A stretch of DNA of 64,000 nucleotides from Ustulina deusta (Eukaryota > Ascomycota > Sordariomycetes > Xylariales > Xylariaceae): positions 372,001 to 436,000 of the forward strand of contig JAJNNX010000011.1 of assembly GCA_023159155.1 (NCBI GenBank), in the 5' to 3' direction. This document shows positions 10,789 to 22,855 of this stretch, piece after piece (within the stretch, counting starts at the first letter, position 1; each line of letters starts with the position of its first letter). Under the pieces are notes generated by a model that was given only the letters and a program-made list of their open reading frames with translations, made no database searches and was not told the DNA's origin. Made by a program: the position numbers and the translations under genes.

Positions 10789-13700
10789 TTAACTCGTAAA
10801 CGTCCCTCGGATTCGTGCGTAAAGTTCCGTGTCATAAAAATTGTAATTCGTATCTACCTCACAGAATTCATGCTGTCTGAGGAGCCGCGAAGCAGTGGGC
10901 CGGTCTCGTGGGTCTCTGTCGAGTGTTAGTCTCCATGTTCTTGGTAGGGCTTTGCATATAGGTACGACTGGTTATACGATAAGAAAGAAGTATCACGTAC
11001 ACTGTGAAACAGTCAAGCATGAACCCCAAGGCATACGGAGTGATGGCAGCGCGGACCTCATCATTGATAGGCGGCGTCTCGCCGTTCGCAATTTTGTAGA
11101 TGGCGCCCACAGCTTCTTCCTTGCTCCAAGGGCGGCGGCCAGCAAACATTTCCAGGACGACGCAGCCTAAGCTCCAAATGTCGACCTTGGCGCTGTAGCC
11201 CACGCCCTGCGAACGGATAACTTCGGGAGCCATCCAGAAGACGGAACCTTGCATCGAATTGGTCTTGTCGTTACCATAGATATCGTCCGTTTTCTTGGAA
11301 ATACCGAAATCCGAGATCTTGCATGTGCCATCCAGATCTAGCAGGATGTTATCGGCCTTGAGGTCACGATGTAGAATACCTTCGTGGTGTAAATAGGCGA
11401 GCCCGGATAGCGTCTGGCGCGTGAGCGAGCGCACAACCGGTTCTTCAAACTTTCCATGTTTACGAAGACAGGATCCAATGCTGCCACCCGAAATGTACTC
11501 GAGGAAGATACTGATGCTCGTTTCTTTCCTCTCACAGCCTAGATACTGCACGATATTCACGTGGTCGAGGTTCTGCATGGTATCGATTTCTTGATCGAGG
11601 GCGGCGAGGAGCTCTTTCATCTTGTTTTTATCTCCGCCAGCCGCCTTTTGGTTTACCTCGACTTCTTTCACGGCCAGGAATTCACCGGTTGTCGCATTCA
11701 TACCGAGATACACGCGACCGTACGTCCCCTTCCCTATCAGCTCACCCTTAAACCATCGGAACGTCGTCTGCCGCTTGGGAAGAACGTCTTGTGGTATCTG
11801 CGGCACGATCATGGATCCACGTTCAGGATGAATTTGCACAACATTGGCGCCAAACATCTTGGTGCTCTTACGACGTTGCACCATGGACATGGATCTGGCA
11901 CCACTGGCCGTAGATGAGCTAGTATAGCGTTTGTTGGCCTCATGAGCACCCCGAGCAACTTCTCGAATGGACTTCATTCGATTGATACCTCCAGATTTAC
12001 GCACACTCTTCCGCGCATTGGAAGCGATAGACGCCGGGCGCTCGAGAGCTTTGAGTGTAGACTCGTCCGAGCCAAGCGTGTCGCTCTCGTTGTAGAAAGT
12101 CCTCCCTTCATCGTTGGTGTCCGGTGGCGTAGGGATCTCCATCGCCACGTTAGTGGCACTATGTGCCGGCTCCTCTTGCTCGGGGATAGGAGATACAGGT
12201 GGGCTCGGTTCCTGAAGCTGGCTTTCGTCCAAAACCGGTTGGTCGAGGTCCAACTCGGGGAAATAGGCATCAAGATTGCTCAACAGGGCTTCAGGAGGGG
12301 GACGATTTGCCCACACATCACGTTCGATGAATGATTTCCGGCGATTCAACTTGCTATCGTCAGATTGCCACTGGTCTGAGCCTGGCGTTGCCGGCGTGCG
12401 GCGATGAGAGCTACGGCCACTCCTAACACTCTCCTCGTCATCTTCTAGATCAGGGGTCGTCATCGTGCGAGGGGAGCCGCCAAATGAAACCGACAGGTTC
12501 TTCCCCGATCTCGAAGTCCTAACCCGCAGACTGGGTTTTTTGCTCACCGACTCCGAATCACTATCCCGATTGGGTGTCTTTAGCTTGCGTACCGACCTAG
12601 ATGGCTGTCTACCTCGTACGGGAACGGCGAATAACCCATCATCGGAATCGTCCGCAGAGTCTTCATCGGGTCTACTCGTGGACTCCGTTACCTTGGAGAA
12701 CTGCACATCCGTTTCGGTGAAATCAACATCGGGGCCATGTGATTTGCGGCGGACACTGGTTGAATATTCCAAACCCGACGAAGCAGTGGGAGGATGTGAT
12801 GTGCTTGGGCTCAGGTCGCCTGGGACGGCTGTTCGTTGTGCTGTTTGGCGTACTTTAGTAAGTAGCTCATGTTGAGGCTTATTCCCAGTGTTCGGAATTG
12901 GGGTACCACCAGGCGAGTAGTCGGGTACGATGAATGGAACATCACCACGGCTCCAGGTGATGGAGCCTGGCGAGCCAGACCCTGGACTACTACGACCCGA
13001 GGTCTGACCAAAATCAACGGTTGCCATTGCTCCCTTACCTCTTTGTTCTGTATACTCGGGCCCAGACGGTGGACCCGAGCTTACACGACTCGGGGATTTG
13101 GGCCGTCGTTGATCTGCAGATGTAGACGGTCGCCCTAGGTGACCCCACGCACTTCCCATGTTCACCAAAGCCCCAAAGGCTGAGCCAGCTGGAGGGGAAG
13201 TTAGCACGGGGCGTTGCCTATGGGACATCTCGATACCACCGTCATATGAACCGGTCGACGTCGCGGGCCTCCTAGGACTGGGAACGCCATCTAAACCTCC
13301 CTGAGATAACTTCATGCTATGCCCGGTTTTCTTGCTGAGTGAGTTTGCCTTGATGAGCGTTGCGGTCTCGACAACTGGTGGCGCTGGCGCTCTCCTCTGC
13401 GGCAGAAGGGTATCTGGCTTCTTATCTTCATAAGGAGAAGTACGGGGATGATCAAAATCCACATCCCTGCCGACAAATCCGCCCGATGGCGACTCTAGAG
13501 GGGACACCTGTTTTCCGACGACTTGTGACCTAGGATCTGGATAACCAGGCTGCCGTTGATCCATTTTCGTGTCACGTTCTTCAGCCCGTACGGCCAATTG
13601 ATCGTCGCTCGGCCGCGAGTTGCCCGTCATGGTGTTGGCTCTGGACGTTGGTGGCGAGGAGCTGGATCTCGTGCGATAGCCGTTAAGATGAGCAGAACTA

Positions 13701-15670
13701 TCAGGATAATCCGTCGGAACCAGGAGGGATGGCGCACTTGTACCCCCACTGCTCGTATTCCCATATTTGATGAATAGTTTCATAGAGCCGATGCCTGGAC
13801 GCTTAGGATGCCAGACACATACGTCTCCCAACGATTGCTCGTGTACTGTTTGACCAAGCTCAGTCGGGTACATTTGCAGAGAATCAGGGTCAGGCAAGCC
13901 GAGGCTCATGCAGATCTTGATTTGCAGTTCTCCGGCAGTATCACAATCGGTGACGTCGAACATACGATAGTTCCAACCATCCGTGGTTACTAGTATATAG
14001 GTTCTTTGGGAACTGGGCCCCATACCATTCGTTAATATGCCACTCGGTCTGTGCAAACCAGGGCTCGTAGGCGAATCTTTATCTTCATCTCGAGGTTTAT
14101 GCTTTTTCTTTAAAAATCCGAACAAATTCTTGCCGTCCTTGGCGGAGCTCGGCTCGGTACCAGCCGAGCGTTCACCAGGATCCATAGGTGATAAACGACT
14201 GCCGTAGCCTATGTTATTTTGCGCATTGCGCAGAAGTTGCCCGGCTTCGGGTGGCACTCCCGAACCATATATGGCAGCGCTGGACGAAACCGAGTCGGTG
14301 CTATTTCGGGGTTTATGACCAGCAAACCTGCTAGATGGCGAGGAGGGAGGTAGTGAAAGTGGTAGTTTTGGACTTGCACTGGGGCTTTGTCTTCGAATAA
14401 TTCCCTCTCCAAATTCACTAGCGCTACTCGGGCTACCCTTTCGGTTGCTTTCAATATCGATGTTCTTCAACATGGATCGGTGATTTGACTCGGTTGTCAT
14501 GGTGCCACTGATTGGCATCGTCGTCGATCTTGTCGACTGCGGGAATCCGCGAAAGTTCACCCCGGAACCGTTCGGCCTGATAGGAGTATTAGGAGATTCA
14601 ATATCAGTTCCTGCACTTTGTCCATGTGCACCACTCAAAGACTCTTTTCGCGCATGTGATGGTTGCACTTTCGAGGGTTCCGGAGGTTTGCCCGTGGCCA
14701 AGATTCGAATAAGCCGACGCATCCTTTTTCCCTCGTCCCTCTCGCGTGATTGATCCCAGCCAGTTCCACTGTTGGCACATTCCTGGGCCAGTCGAGGATA
14801 CACCATCTGGTGCATCATGCCAAAATTACCACGTCCTCCTCGCTGGCTACCAAGCTCTAGGAAGCGGGCACCATGAAGGTCAAGTCCCTTAAACGTTTCT
14901 TGCCAATCTTTTGAGAAGCCATTGGCGGCAAGCCACACGAGGACCTGATCAAGGGGCCATTTTGCGGCTAGCTCGGGTGGTATCTCAGCATGTGCCGCGG
15001 GGGCGTTCGACGTGATAGAAACTTGCGTGGTCTGGAAAGAGGTGGGATAGAGTCCAGTACGACCGTCGTCAGCAGGAGTCGGGGTGACAGTGCTATTACT
15101 GGCAGCTTGGCTCGTAGCGGGCCAGGATGTTTGGGTAGAGTACGTGGATGTGTCATCTGGAAAGAAGCCTGGAATGCCAACACCTTCTCCGTATGTAGCG
15201 CCCCCGGGTATGTAGGTCGCGGTCATGGGTGCACGCTCCTCGGCATCCTCAGTTCCGAGTCTGTTGCTGTTGGACTTCCCAGGATGGTCCGACGTCAGGG
15301 GTGGCGGAGGAGGAATAGACGACAAAGTAGTGCTCGACACCTGGTGGTGGAGTCTAGGGTTGTACGGGACGGGACCGGCGTTGTGCTGAAGGGAGATGAA
15401 GCCAGAGCGACCATCGTAGGAACGGCCCCAGCTACCCTGCCACGGGGCCTGAGGGCCGAGAGCACTATTGGGCGGAGGACCGGGAGGCGGAGGGACCTGA
15501 ACACCGTTAATGGTAGCTGGCGCGAGCGGATATCGAGGAGGAGGCGGCGGAATGCCTATGATGTGGTTGAGCTGACCCTGATTAGAAGTCGTCAGGGGTG
15601 GCGGCGGCGGCATGAAAGGCCGCGCCGGATCTCGCTGCGAGTTTGAATACATGGCGGGCGCTGGAAGCAA
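10789..15670 (-). CDS. BCK1: Cell-wall-integrity MAP kinase kinase kinase (Bck1/Mck1 orthologue)
   Basis: Exons 15670-11001 and 10915-10789; the 85-nt intron (GTACGT ... GACAG) is phase 2. The protein is about 1,598 aa, or 1,592 from the second Met at 15652, which begins MYSNSQRD and is the likelier start. N-terminal Pro-rich segments lead to a SAM-like region (about 237-285, WPLDQVLVWLAANGFSKDW) and a ubiquitin/RA-like region (about 562-640, YILVTTDGWNYRMFDV). A long disordered Ser/Pro part then precedes the C-terminal kinase (from about 1305): glycine loop GKGTYGRVYLG, lysine in LAVKEVEV, HRDLKADN, DFG, APE. The short last exon supplies DPRDRPTA and the C-lobe end. In yeast and filamentous fungi Bck1 links Pkc1 to the Mkk/Slt2 cascade for wall integrity. 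All catalytic motifs are intact. Confidence 0.95.
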
Positions 15671-16060
15671 TAAACCAATCGAGTAAAGCGGTGCAAGTAC
15701 AGTCGCTCGTATTATTTGGAAGATACGTGGGGCCTATGGGATAATTGTACGTTGTCGAGTATGCATAGGTGCAGGCGATGGCAAGACAATCGGCGGTCGG
15801 CCTACGGCATGCGATGTTTGAGCGACGAAGCCAAGGTCGTGCAGATATAACGGATGTGGATTGCAAACTCGTACTCGTTTTGCACAAGCCTTGAGAGGGG
15901 CTGCGGTGGGACACGTGCGTGGCAGAGCTACCGTGGCTTTGGAACTGTCGTGGTCTTATGTGAAGATTGTTGTGCTAGATGGGTCAGGATCGTATGTATC
16001 GTCTCGTCTCGTCGACAATCGCTTCCCAGCACGACTTATCCAATTCGCGCCGGTGGCTTC

Positions 16061-16110
16061 CCGCTTTTTCTTTTCTTTTCTCTTCTTCTCTTCTCTTCTC
16101 TTCTCTCCCG
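16061..16110. promoter_or_regulatory. CT-rich tract upstream of BCK1
   Basis: Repeated TTTTC/TTCTC on the + strand, so GA-rich on the BCK1 sense strand, about 400 bp from its start. Such tracts are common in fungal promoters; function is inferred. Confidence 0.4.
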
Positions 16111-16539
16111 CGGCGGACACCGCCTGGATTACTGGTGTGTTCCACGAACCGTCCCGTTCATGGTGTTGCAAGTATGGAGTCGAGATCAACAGTGAAGGCA
16201 GCGCTAAACATGGCTGTCGAGGCGCAGACAGAACAGAAACGCAGACGAGACGCGAAGCTGCCTAGGTGGTTCGTAGGAATGATCCTCTCTCGTGGACTAC
16301 CTGCTATCGAGGCGTCGTCGGAGCTAAAACGAAGCGAATGAAAAGGTGGTCGATTAATCAAACACCTCTGCTGGAAGTGCCTGACATGGTATTGTCAGAT
16401 CAGCTCTCGAAGCGGGAGAGGGTGCTGTGCAGTGTACTAAGTACTAGGTAGGGTAGGTCAGTCGAGGGCTGGGCTTAGGTAAGTGGGTAAGTAACAAGGC
16501 AGATTTCTGCACTGTGGTGTCGTGGATATCCCGTATACC

Positions 16540-16560
16540 TGCCTACCTACCTAGGTAGGG
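16540..16560. repeat. TACCTACCTAGGTA-type palindromic motif
   Basis: One of the clearest copies of a short palindrome-like motif built from CCTA/TAGG units that recurs in many intergenic regions of the window. Confidence 0.7.
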
Positions 16561-19361
16561 TAGCACCTAGTGAGCCTAAGCAACCTGGAAGCAGAGGAAC
16601 CTCGCTGTAGAGGAACCTACCTATTGGACCCCTCACGGAGGTAGTTACCATTTTGCGACACGAGCACCACCTAGTGTACCACCAATCATAATGTTGTTAC
16701 CTTGCAGTAGTGTGGCTGTTGTATCACCCCAGCTGAACTGGGCCTTGGCATGCAGAATTCCGCATACTTACCTACCTAGGTTACCGACACATATATATAC
16801 CTGTACCTACTGTATTGTTGATCCCTGCAGAAGGTAGCAACTATATTGAACGAATAAGTAGGTATAGCACTGAAGGTATGACTAGGTACTTACCTACCTA
16901 ATGTTTCTATTTCATGTTCACGTTCAGGTCCACGCCCGCACTTCATTGTGGCGTAGGTATACTTATACCCTACAAATTTGCAGCATGGGATGGCGTCGCC
17001 ACGGAATGACACTTCATGATGTTGCGGGAACACTACCTATTACAGCGGCGCAGATTCGTGACAAAACATCAGCTCGTGTCGCACAATAATGGGCCGTGTC
17101 AAGTCAAACCCCAAAAACCGTCAACCGGAAGCCTACTAGGTACACAGATAAGAGAACCTAAAGGCAATGTTAACTAACCTACCCGTAGGTAGTATAAATA
17201 CAACCTTAAACTTACGGGAGCTTAAACAGCCGCTCGAGCCCCCTTTGCGCGTTTCCCGTACATAGCGAGACATGAGAATTGAACAATTCCCGCCAACAGC
17301 GGGCTAGCCTTTCATATGAAAGTGCAGGACAAGGACAAGGACAGAGCGAGGTGGAAATGGTACATTGTATGCTAGAAGATCATCGGAGCCCTACATTACA
17401 GTATAGGGTAGTGTCGTGTAGGTCTTCCAAGGCAGGCATGGAGATGGAGTGGGAGTTGGAGATACCTACCGGTACAGCAAAGATCCGTGTGACAAGCTCT
17501 ACATATATGCACTACCTACATATGTTTCTCTCCATGCAGGAGTAGCGTGGAGACATCGGGCGGCTACGCGTCTAATGACAACCTAGCAAGCCCTGCCCGC
17601 CCTGCCAGCGTCTCTCCAGCGGGGGATGGAGTCGATGTCGTGCAGATGTACCCTACGGTGCAGCATAATTTGGCCATGCTGTGGACCTTGATCGTGAGGG
17701 TAACAAACCTAAACACTACCCAGGCAGGGAAACATAGACATAAAATAATTCCATACAGAATAGTCACCTTGTCCAATTATAATAGTAATAACACCTCTAC
17801 ACTATTTAGGGTAGGTCCTAGGTAAGTAGGTACAGGAGGTAATGTATCTACAGTACCTCTATCTACATAGTAGTATCCAACAGTGCGACGGTCACTAGGT
17901 ACGCAAGGCACCTGGACGAGGGATGCCCAGGAAACTGACGAATAATATTCGCAGCCGCACGAAAGCTAAGAAAGCGAGAGAGCCAGGGTCTGCTGATGAA
18001 ACGAGGATGCCGAACGCCGTGTAGCCCGGATAGTGGGCAGAGAGTAGTCCGTCGTTCTCTGAGTACCTTAGTAGTTCTTTTTTTTATTCTTTTTCATTGC
18101 CATTTTGTTACGGTAGTGTTGTAGCATTTGGGGGACTAGCGATGTATATGTAGAAGAGATGGAGGTAGGTCATTGACATGGGAACCACCGTGAGGGCTAA
18201 TATAAACACTGTTCTTTATACCTTCCCACGGTAGCCGCCTATTTCCATATACCGGTAGCATATTATCAAGGTACATTGTACTGCGCGTTTACCGACCACA
18301 TAGGTGCGTAGTATACACGACCTGTTGACTCCTTTTTTTTCTTTGATTCTTGCATGAGAAGAAGGTCTCTCCGCACAGCTAGCTAGCTAGCTACCTTGCC
18401 TAAGCTAACTTCTAAGCGGCGACTTCTAAGCATGTGCCTTGTCCGAGCCCACTCCCAAGTAAGCATCGGCAGCTATGGTCCCTAGTGATAATGACCTGAC
18501 AATAACAGTGATCTCTCGTAAACAACCCGTCTTAGCAAACTTTTGCTTGTATTGACGTAAGATTCGAAGGTTCCACCTCGGATAGAGATCCACCTGCAAC
18601 GAGACCCAAAACAATCAACAGACGTCGTCAGCTAGCCAGTCAGTGAAGTCACTCAGCGCTGCAACTACCTAATCTCGTGCCTCAAGCATTGCATGGCAGG
18701 TCACAATTGATTAGGTACCTATGGATGAAGCGTCCCTGGCCATAGAGGTAGGTAGTCGGTCGCAATCCGAAGCCGAAAAACAAAAATATGCAGCACTCAA
18801 TAAAATATCCATTGTATGTTAGGTAGGTCTGGATAATCTCGGCTTTTGCTACCTGCTCGATTGGTAAGAGACGGCCCCCTCCTAAGATACACTAAGGACT
18901 ATCGAGTACTACAAGTATTTTACTGTTCATTACAAGTAAGATAACAACACTACTCTAGTTTATAAAACTTCCCCAGCTTACACGTGAACTTAGCCATGTT
19001 TGTAGGTACGAAACTCCTCGTTGGTCCCGTTAAGCGAGACCCGATTGGCCTTCGAGCGATCGACATTGGGGCTGCTGACTGGTACCTGTGGCCTCGTGTG
19101 CAGCGGATCTCCTTTCGCGGAGGTCAGCTTATGTGAGTGGGATGGCGGGTCGTCAGGGGCTGGATACAAGTGCTTGTCCATTCGCTCTGTTGTCATGACT
19201 CAAGAAAATACAGAGACCTTTTTTTTTTTTAACAGTGTCAGCACCATTCTGTCAGGGGTTGCATACACAAATGTCAGGCGCCTGCAGGCTGCTCCTGACA
19301 GGTTCAATAGAAGGTAGAAGTCAATATTGCATCACTTGCCAAGCATGGATACCAGTAATAT

Positions 19362-21800
19362 TTACATGACGTTGCAGTTCCTGACCTCAACACCATATGA
19401 TTGTTGGCATTGCTCCAAATATCCCACTTCTTCCGCCGTCTCAGAGCTCGTGTTGTGTGGCCTTATAAGACCCGTCACCTTGAGACTCTGCTGGCCATCT
19501 GCGTGCCACCACCGTATCTTCTGTATCCATGCACGTTCCTCGTCTTCGGTACAAATTTCCCACTTACCTGAGCTCACAGCAACCGTGCACTGTTCGCTCG
19601 GGAAATGGTACTCGGGCAGGAAAATGATCGTCGCCTCGTCAGCTGACCGACCCTGTGGAGCGTCGACGTTTAATGTGAACTGGCAGTTTTTCAAGTCAAA
19701 TCCGTAGTTGATGATCTTCCCACTGGCAACAATAGGTGCTGGCCGGATATATGCCTCGGCAGCACGATATCCCGGCGTATTAGTCAGTTCAGGATTAGGA
19801 TTTGGGGGCTCCGATGATATCGAGGGATTCGTGAGAGTCTGCTTGAGGTTAGTAGGTGTAACCGAAATCTCATCGTCAACCTCTGCCCTAGTAGAAGCTG
19901 TCGTGGCCTTCGGCGAGCTAGCGGGTGCAATGATTTGCGTTCGAGGGAGACAGGAGACTGGTAGCGTCTGGTCGTCTACTGAGAAGATGGACAGATCTTC
20001 TCCGTTCCACTGATCGCCTCTCTGGTGGTCATTCTGGGTGTAACATTAGTAGCCGCCCAGACCAAAACGCCATCTTGACTAGGAGTCCTTACGGTAGCAG
20101 CATACACCCATAGTGTGTATCCGTCCATCCCTGCCCCTTCCACGGCAAAGTGATTGGCATCCATGGCAGCCGACTGACTGGAATAATCACCTGTCTTATA
20201 GGCATGTTTGTCGTCCATGTCATAGGGTATGCCGAATTCTGTTAGGATGCACGGGTGATTTCCCATATAATCCTGGCCCTCCTTTTTAATAGCTGCTAGC
20301 TGGTCTTTGAATGAATTGCGAATGGCTGATTCGCCTATTTTGATGGCAAATGCAGGGTGCAGGTATCTGCCTCGAAGTACTCCGAAAACATCCACGTTCC
20401 ACGTTCGATTCCATTTCTTGGTCATAAGCGTGATTCCATCATAGTAGTGTGGCGCATACACCATGCTCGGGTCATCATCCTCAGTGCCTTTGATCGTGGG
20501 TGGAATCTCTAACGTCGGTGGCTGGCAGAGCAGAATTGCGTCCTTATGTATAAATCGTATGGTGTCTCTATAGTATCGGTAGAAATCCATAAAGTATGTG
20601 TTGGTAAAGGCTGGATAGTCTAGAACCTCTCCGGTTCTAGGATTCTTCTCGAAATAGTTCTTTTGCAAAAGGACTTCCTCAGACGGGTCCCACACTCCAT
20701 GTTGTGCCCAGACGCACTCCCCAAGTTTCCAGTCGGGGTCGCGCTTCCAACCGTATCTAGTATCGTCGTAATCCTCAGGCAACCAAGCCTTCTCTCCATG
20801 GGGATCGACAAGCGCACGTCCGACCTTGTAAGCACCTAGCCCTCCGATGTCCCAAGTGTCAATCTCGCATGCCCGTCCGGAGCCTGTCAATAGGCTCTGC
20901 CAAAGAGTCGGGCAAGTGCCCTTCTTAAGCTGTTGTTCCTTGGGAATGACGCCAAGATCGACATGCCCAATCATTCCCCTATTCGGCTCGTTTAAACTCT
21001 CCCACCCAAAAACTACTTCGTTCTCGATGTCTCCGGCTTCATATATTCTCTTAGCTAAATGTGCACAGGCCCGCATGAAATGACCTTGTAAATAGTCTTG
21101 GATATTCATGCCGTTTATAATGCATTTCGGGGCAAAGTCTCGACCGGCAAAGAACATGGTGAAGATGGTAGCGGCGGCTAAGCGATAGTAATTGGTTGAC
21201 CAGATCATCTTGGGGAAATTCTCGGGCTCGGGGTACGTGTTATGGACAATAGCGGCCTCGGTGGCAGCGAAACTCTGCGGGTTCAACCCACAGGCATATA
21301 TAGTCCACATGGGGGCGCCGGAGCCACCGCAGTACCTAGACCACTGTACAGCAACAAGGAGTTAGTACGTGGCGGTGATCTGTTCGAGTCGGGGGAGGGG
21401 ACCAGAAGCAACGAACCACATCCTGATGGGGATCCATGAAGACATAGAAGCCATACTCCTTGGCGACCCTGAGAACGTGGATTGTGTGTTGAATCCACTC
21501 CTCATCGTATTTCCCGGGCCCGGCAGCCTCGATGGCTTCCCAGGTGAAGATATAGCGAATGGTGTTGTAGCCGAAGCGTTTTAGGCGGGAGAAATGGATA
21601 TGGGCATCCTCTTTCCGAAAAGGCCGGGCATGGAACTTGACATTATCGCCGTCGAAGAAGTCGTCGGCGACATGGGAGGGTACTTCTGGATGGCTGGGGA
21701 GCTTTGCGTCGGCTGCGACATTGATGCCTCTTAGGAGGACATGCCTCCCGTGTGTGTCGTGGAATTGGCCATCCTCAATGACCAAACGAAGGGGAGCCAT
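19362..21800 (-). CDS. EGH1: GH5 steryl-beta-glucosidase/glucocerebrosidase (EGCrP2/Egh1 type)
   Basis: Exons 21800-21417, 21343-20093 and 20033-19362; introns of 73 nt (phase 0) and 59 nt (phase 0, GTAAGG ... CTACTAAT ... CCCAG). The product is 768 aa. The catalytic core begins LRLVIEDGQFHDTHGRHVLLRGINV; DPHQDV joins WSRYCGGSGAP across intron 1. The acid/base Glu is in FGWESLNEPNRG (about 247) and the nucleophile in CILTEFGIPYD (about 497). The last exon adds a low-complexity linker and a C-terminal beta-rich segment, giving the length expected for fungal EGCrP proteins. Characterised members hydrolyse ergosteryl beta-glucoside in the cytoplasm or vacuole; no signal peptide is seen, in agreement. 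The 1.06-kb upstream region is shared with divergent SKI3. Confidence 0.9.
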
Positions 21801-22855
21801 GGATGGGTGTCTTGAGCAATAAACAGCAACGGCACAGCCGCGGTTGGAGGATGCCTAGTAGGCTGGCAGGCAAGACGCTATTAGGGTGATGATAACGACA
21901 GTGTGTATTGGGCAGGGTGAACAACCGTAAATGATGACGTTCATACAGCCGAATCCGAACAGGGATGTTATAGAAGCAGTATAGCTAATCTAGGTACTAC
22001 CTCCTTAGGTGCTGTATGTACCTATACTAGGTACATATAGGTGCTATAAAACTGGGGCAAGATGGGGAAATAAGGAGAGCCGAACAGCGAAACAGAATCT
22101 CTGGTTAAAAAACAGGGAGAGGTAATGGTAGGTATGGATAAAGACCAGAGCAAGTATGCTAGAAGTAATGGTCGACGAGCAATATATAGAGGATGGAAAT
22201 GCCCGAAGGAAGGATGAGGGACGGCTTATATGTACATACCTAGGTAGTGTATCAGAAGATGAAGATCGGATCAGAGGTTGAGTCGGTCGGGAGCTAGAGA
22301 GCGCTACCGTAGCGCACCGGCAGTGTACAATATAGGTACACGTGTACCTGGAGGGAGTGGAGAGATCCGGCGATGCTAGGTGCAGTGATAGGAGGGAGAC
22401 CAATGATAGTGAGCAATACCCAGTGCACCCTGGCAGTACCGGTAGTGTGGATGTACACTGTATACTCCCAGCCAGTGACGGGTACCTACCTATCTGTAAT
22501 GCGCCTTGCTGCAACAGGTTAACGTCTGAATCTAACCGGAGTTCTGCCGTGACAGATGATCCATGCCCAAATGACCCGACTACTCGAACCTTACCGATGT
22601 TCAACCGGCTCCATCGAACCTCGTCAAGCTCTTCCTACAAACATGCAGTATCACAAGGTTCTTCGGCCATAGACGGGACAAGCTATTGCTGGAAGTCTGC
22701 AGGAACAGGCCGCCCGGAAATTAACCGGAATACAGGTCCATGATGAAATGACGGCGTCTCGGAGCCATTTTTCACCCCATCCTACCTTTCTCATCTCTCG
22801 CCACATCGAGACATGACACGAGCCCCAGGCACTCCCACATATACTCCCTGTCGCA
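21801..22855. promoter_or_regulatory. Divergent promoter region EGH1 / SKI3
   Basis: About 1,055 bp between two divergent starts. It contains a cluster of AGGTA/TACCT motifs (about 21990-22050, 22240-22255, 22330-22350) and no convincing coding sequence. The long minus-strand open frame here is Ser-rich low complexity. Confidence 0.5.

Larger units (their letters stand above)
15671..19361. other. 3.7-kb intergenic region upstream of BCK1
   Basis: The BCK1-proximal 450 bp has a strong TTCTC tract. The remainder is rich in TACCTA/TAGGTA motifs (for example 16540-16560, 16766-16784, 16883-16900, 17817-17835). I find no supported gene; short frames lack splice or family support. The length suggests a long 5' leader and regulatory region for BCK1 plus downstream sequence of the GH5 gene. 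Confidence 0.5.

Noticed and set aside
15582..15914. Minus-strand frame upstream of BCK1
   Set aside because: Overlaps the BCK1 start in another frame and lacks any recognised feature; probably leader sequence.
22044..22604. 186-codon minus-strand open frame between EGH1 and SKI3
   Set aside because: Ser/Tyr-rich low-complexity translation, no domain, lies in a divergent promoter rich in repeated motifs.
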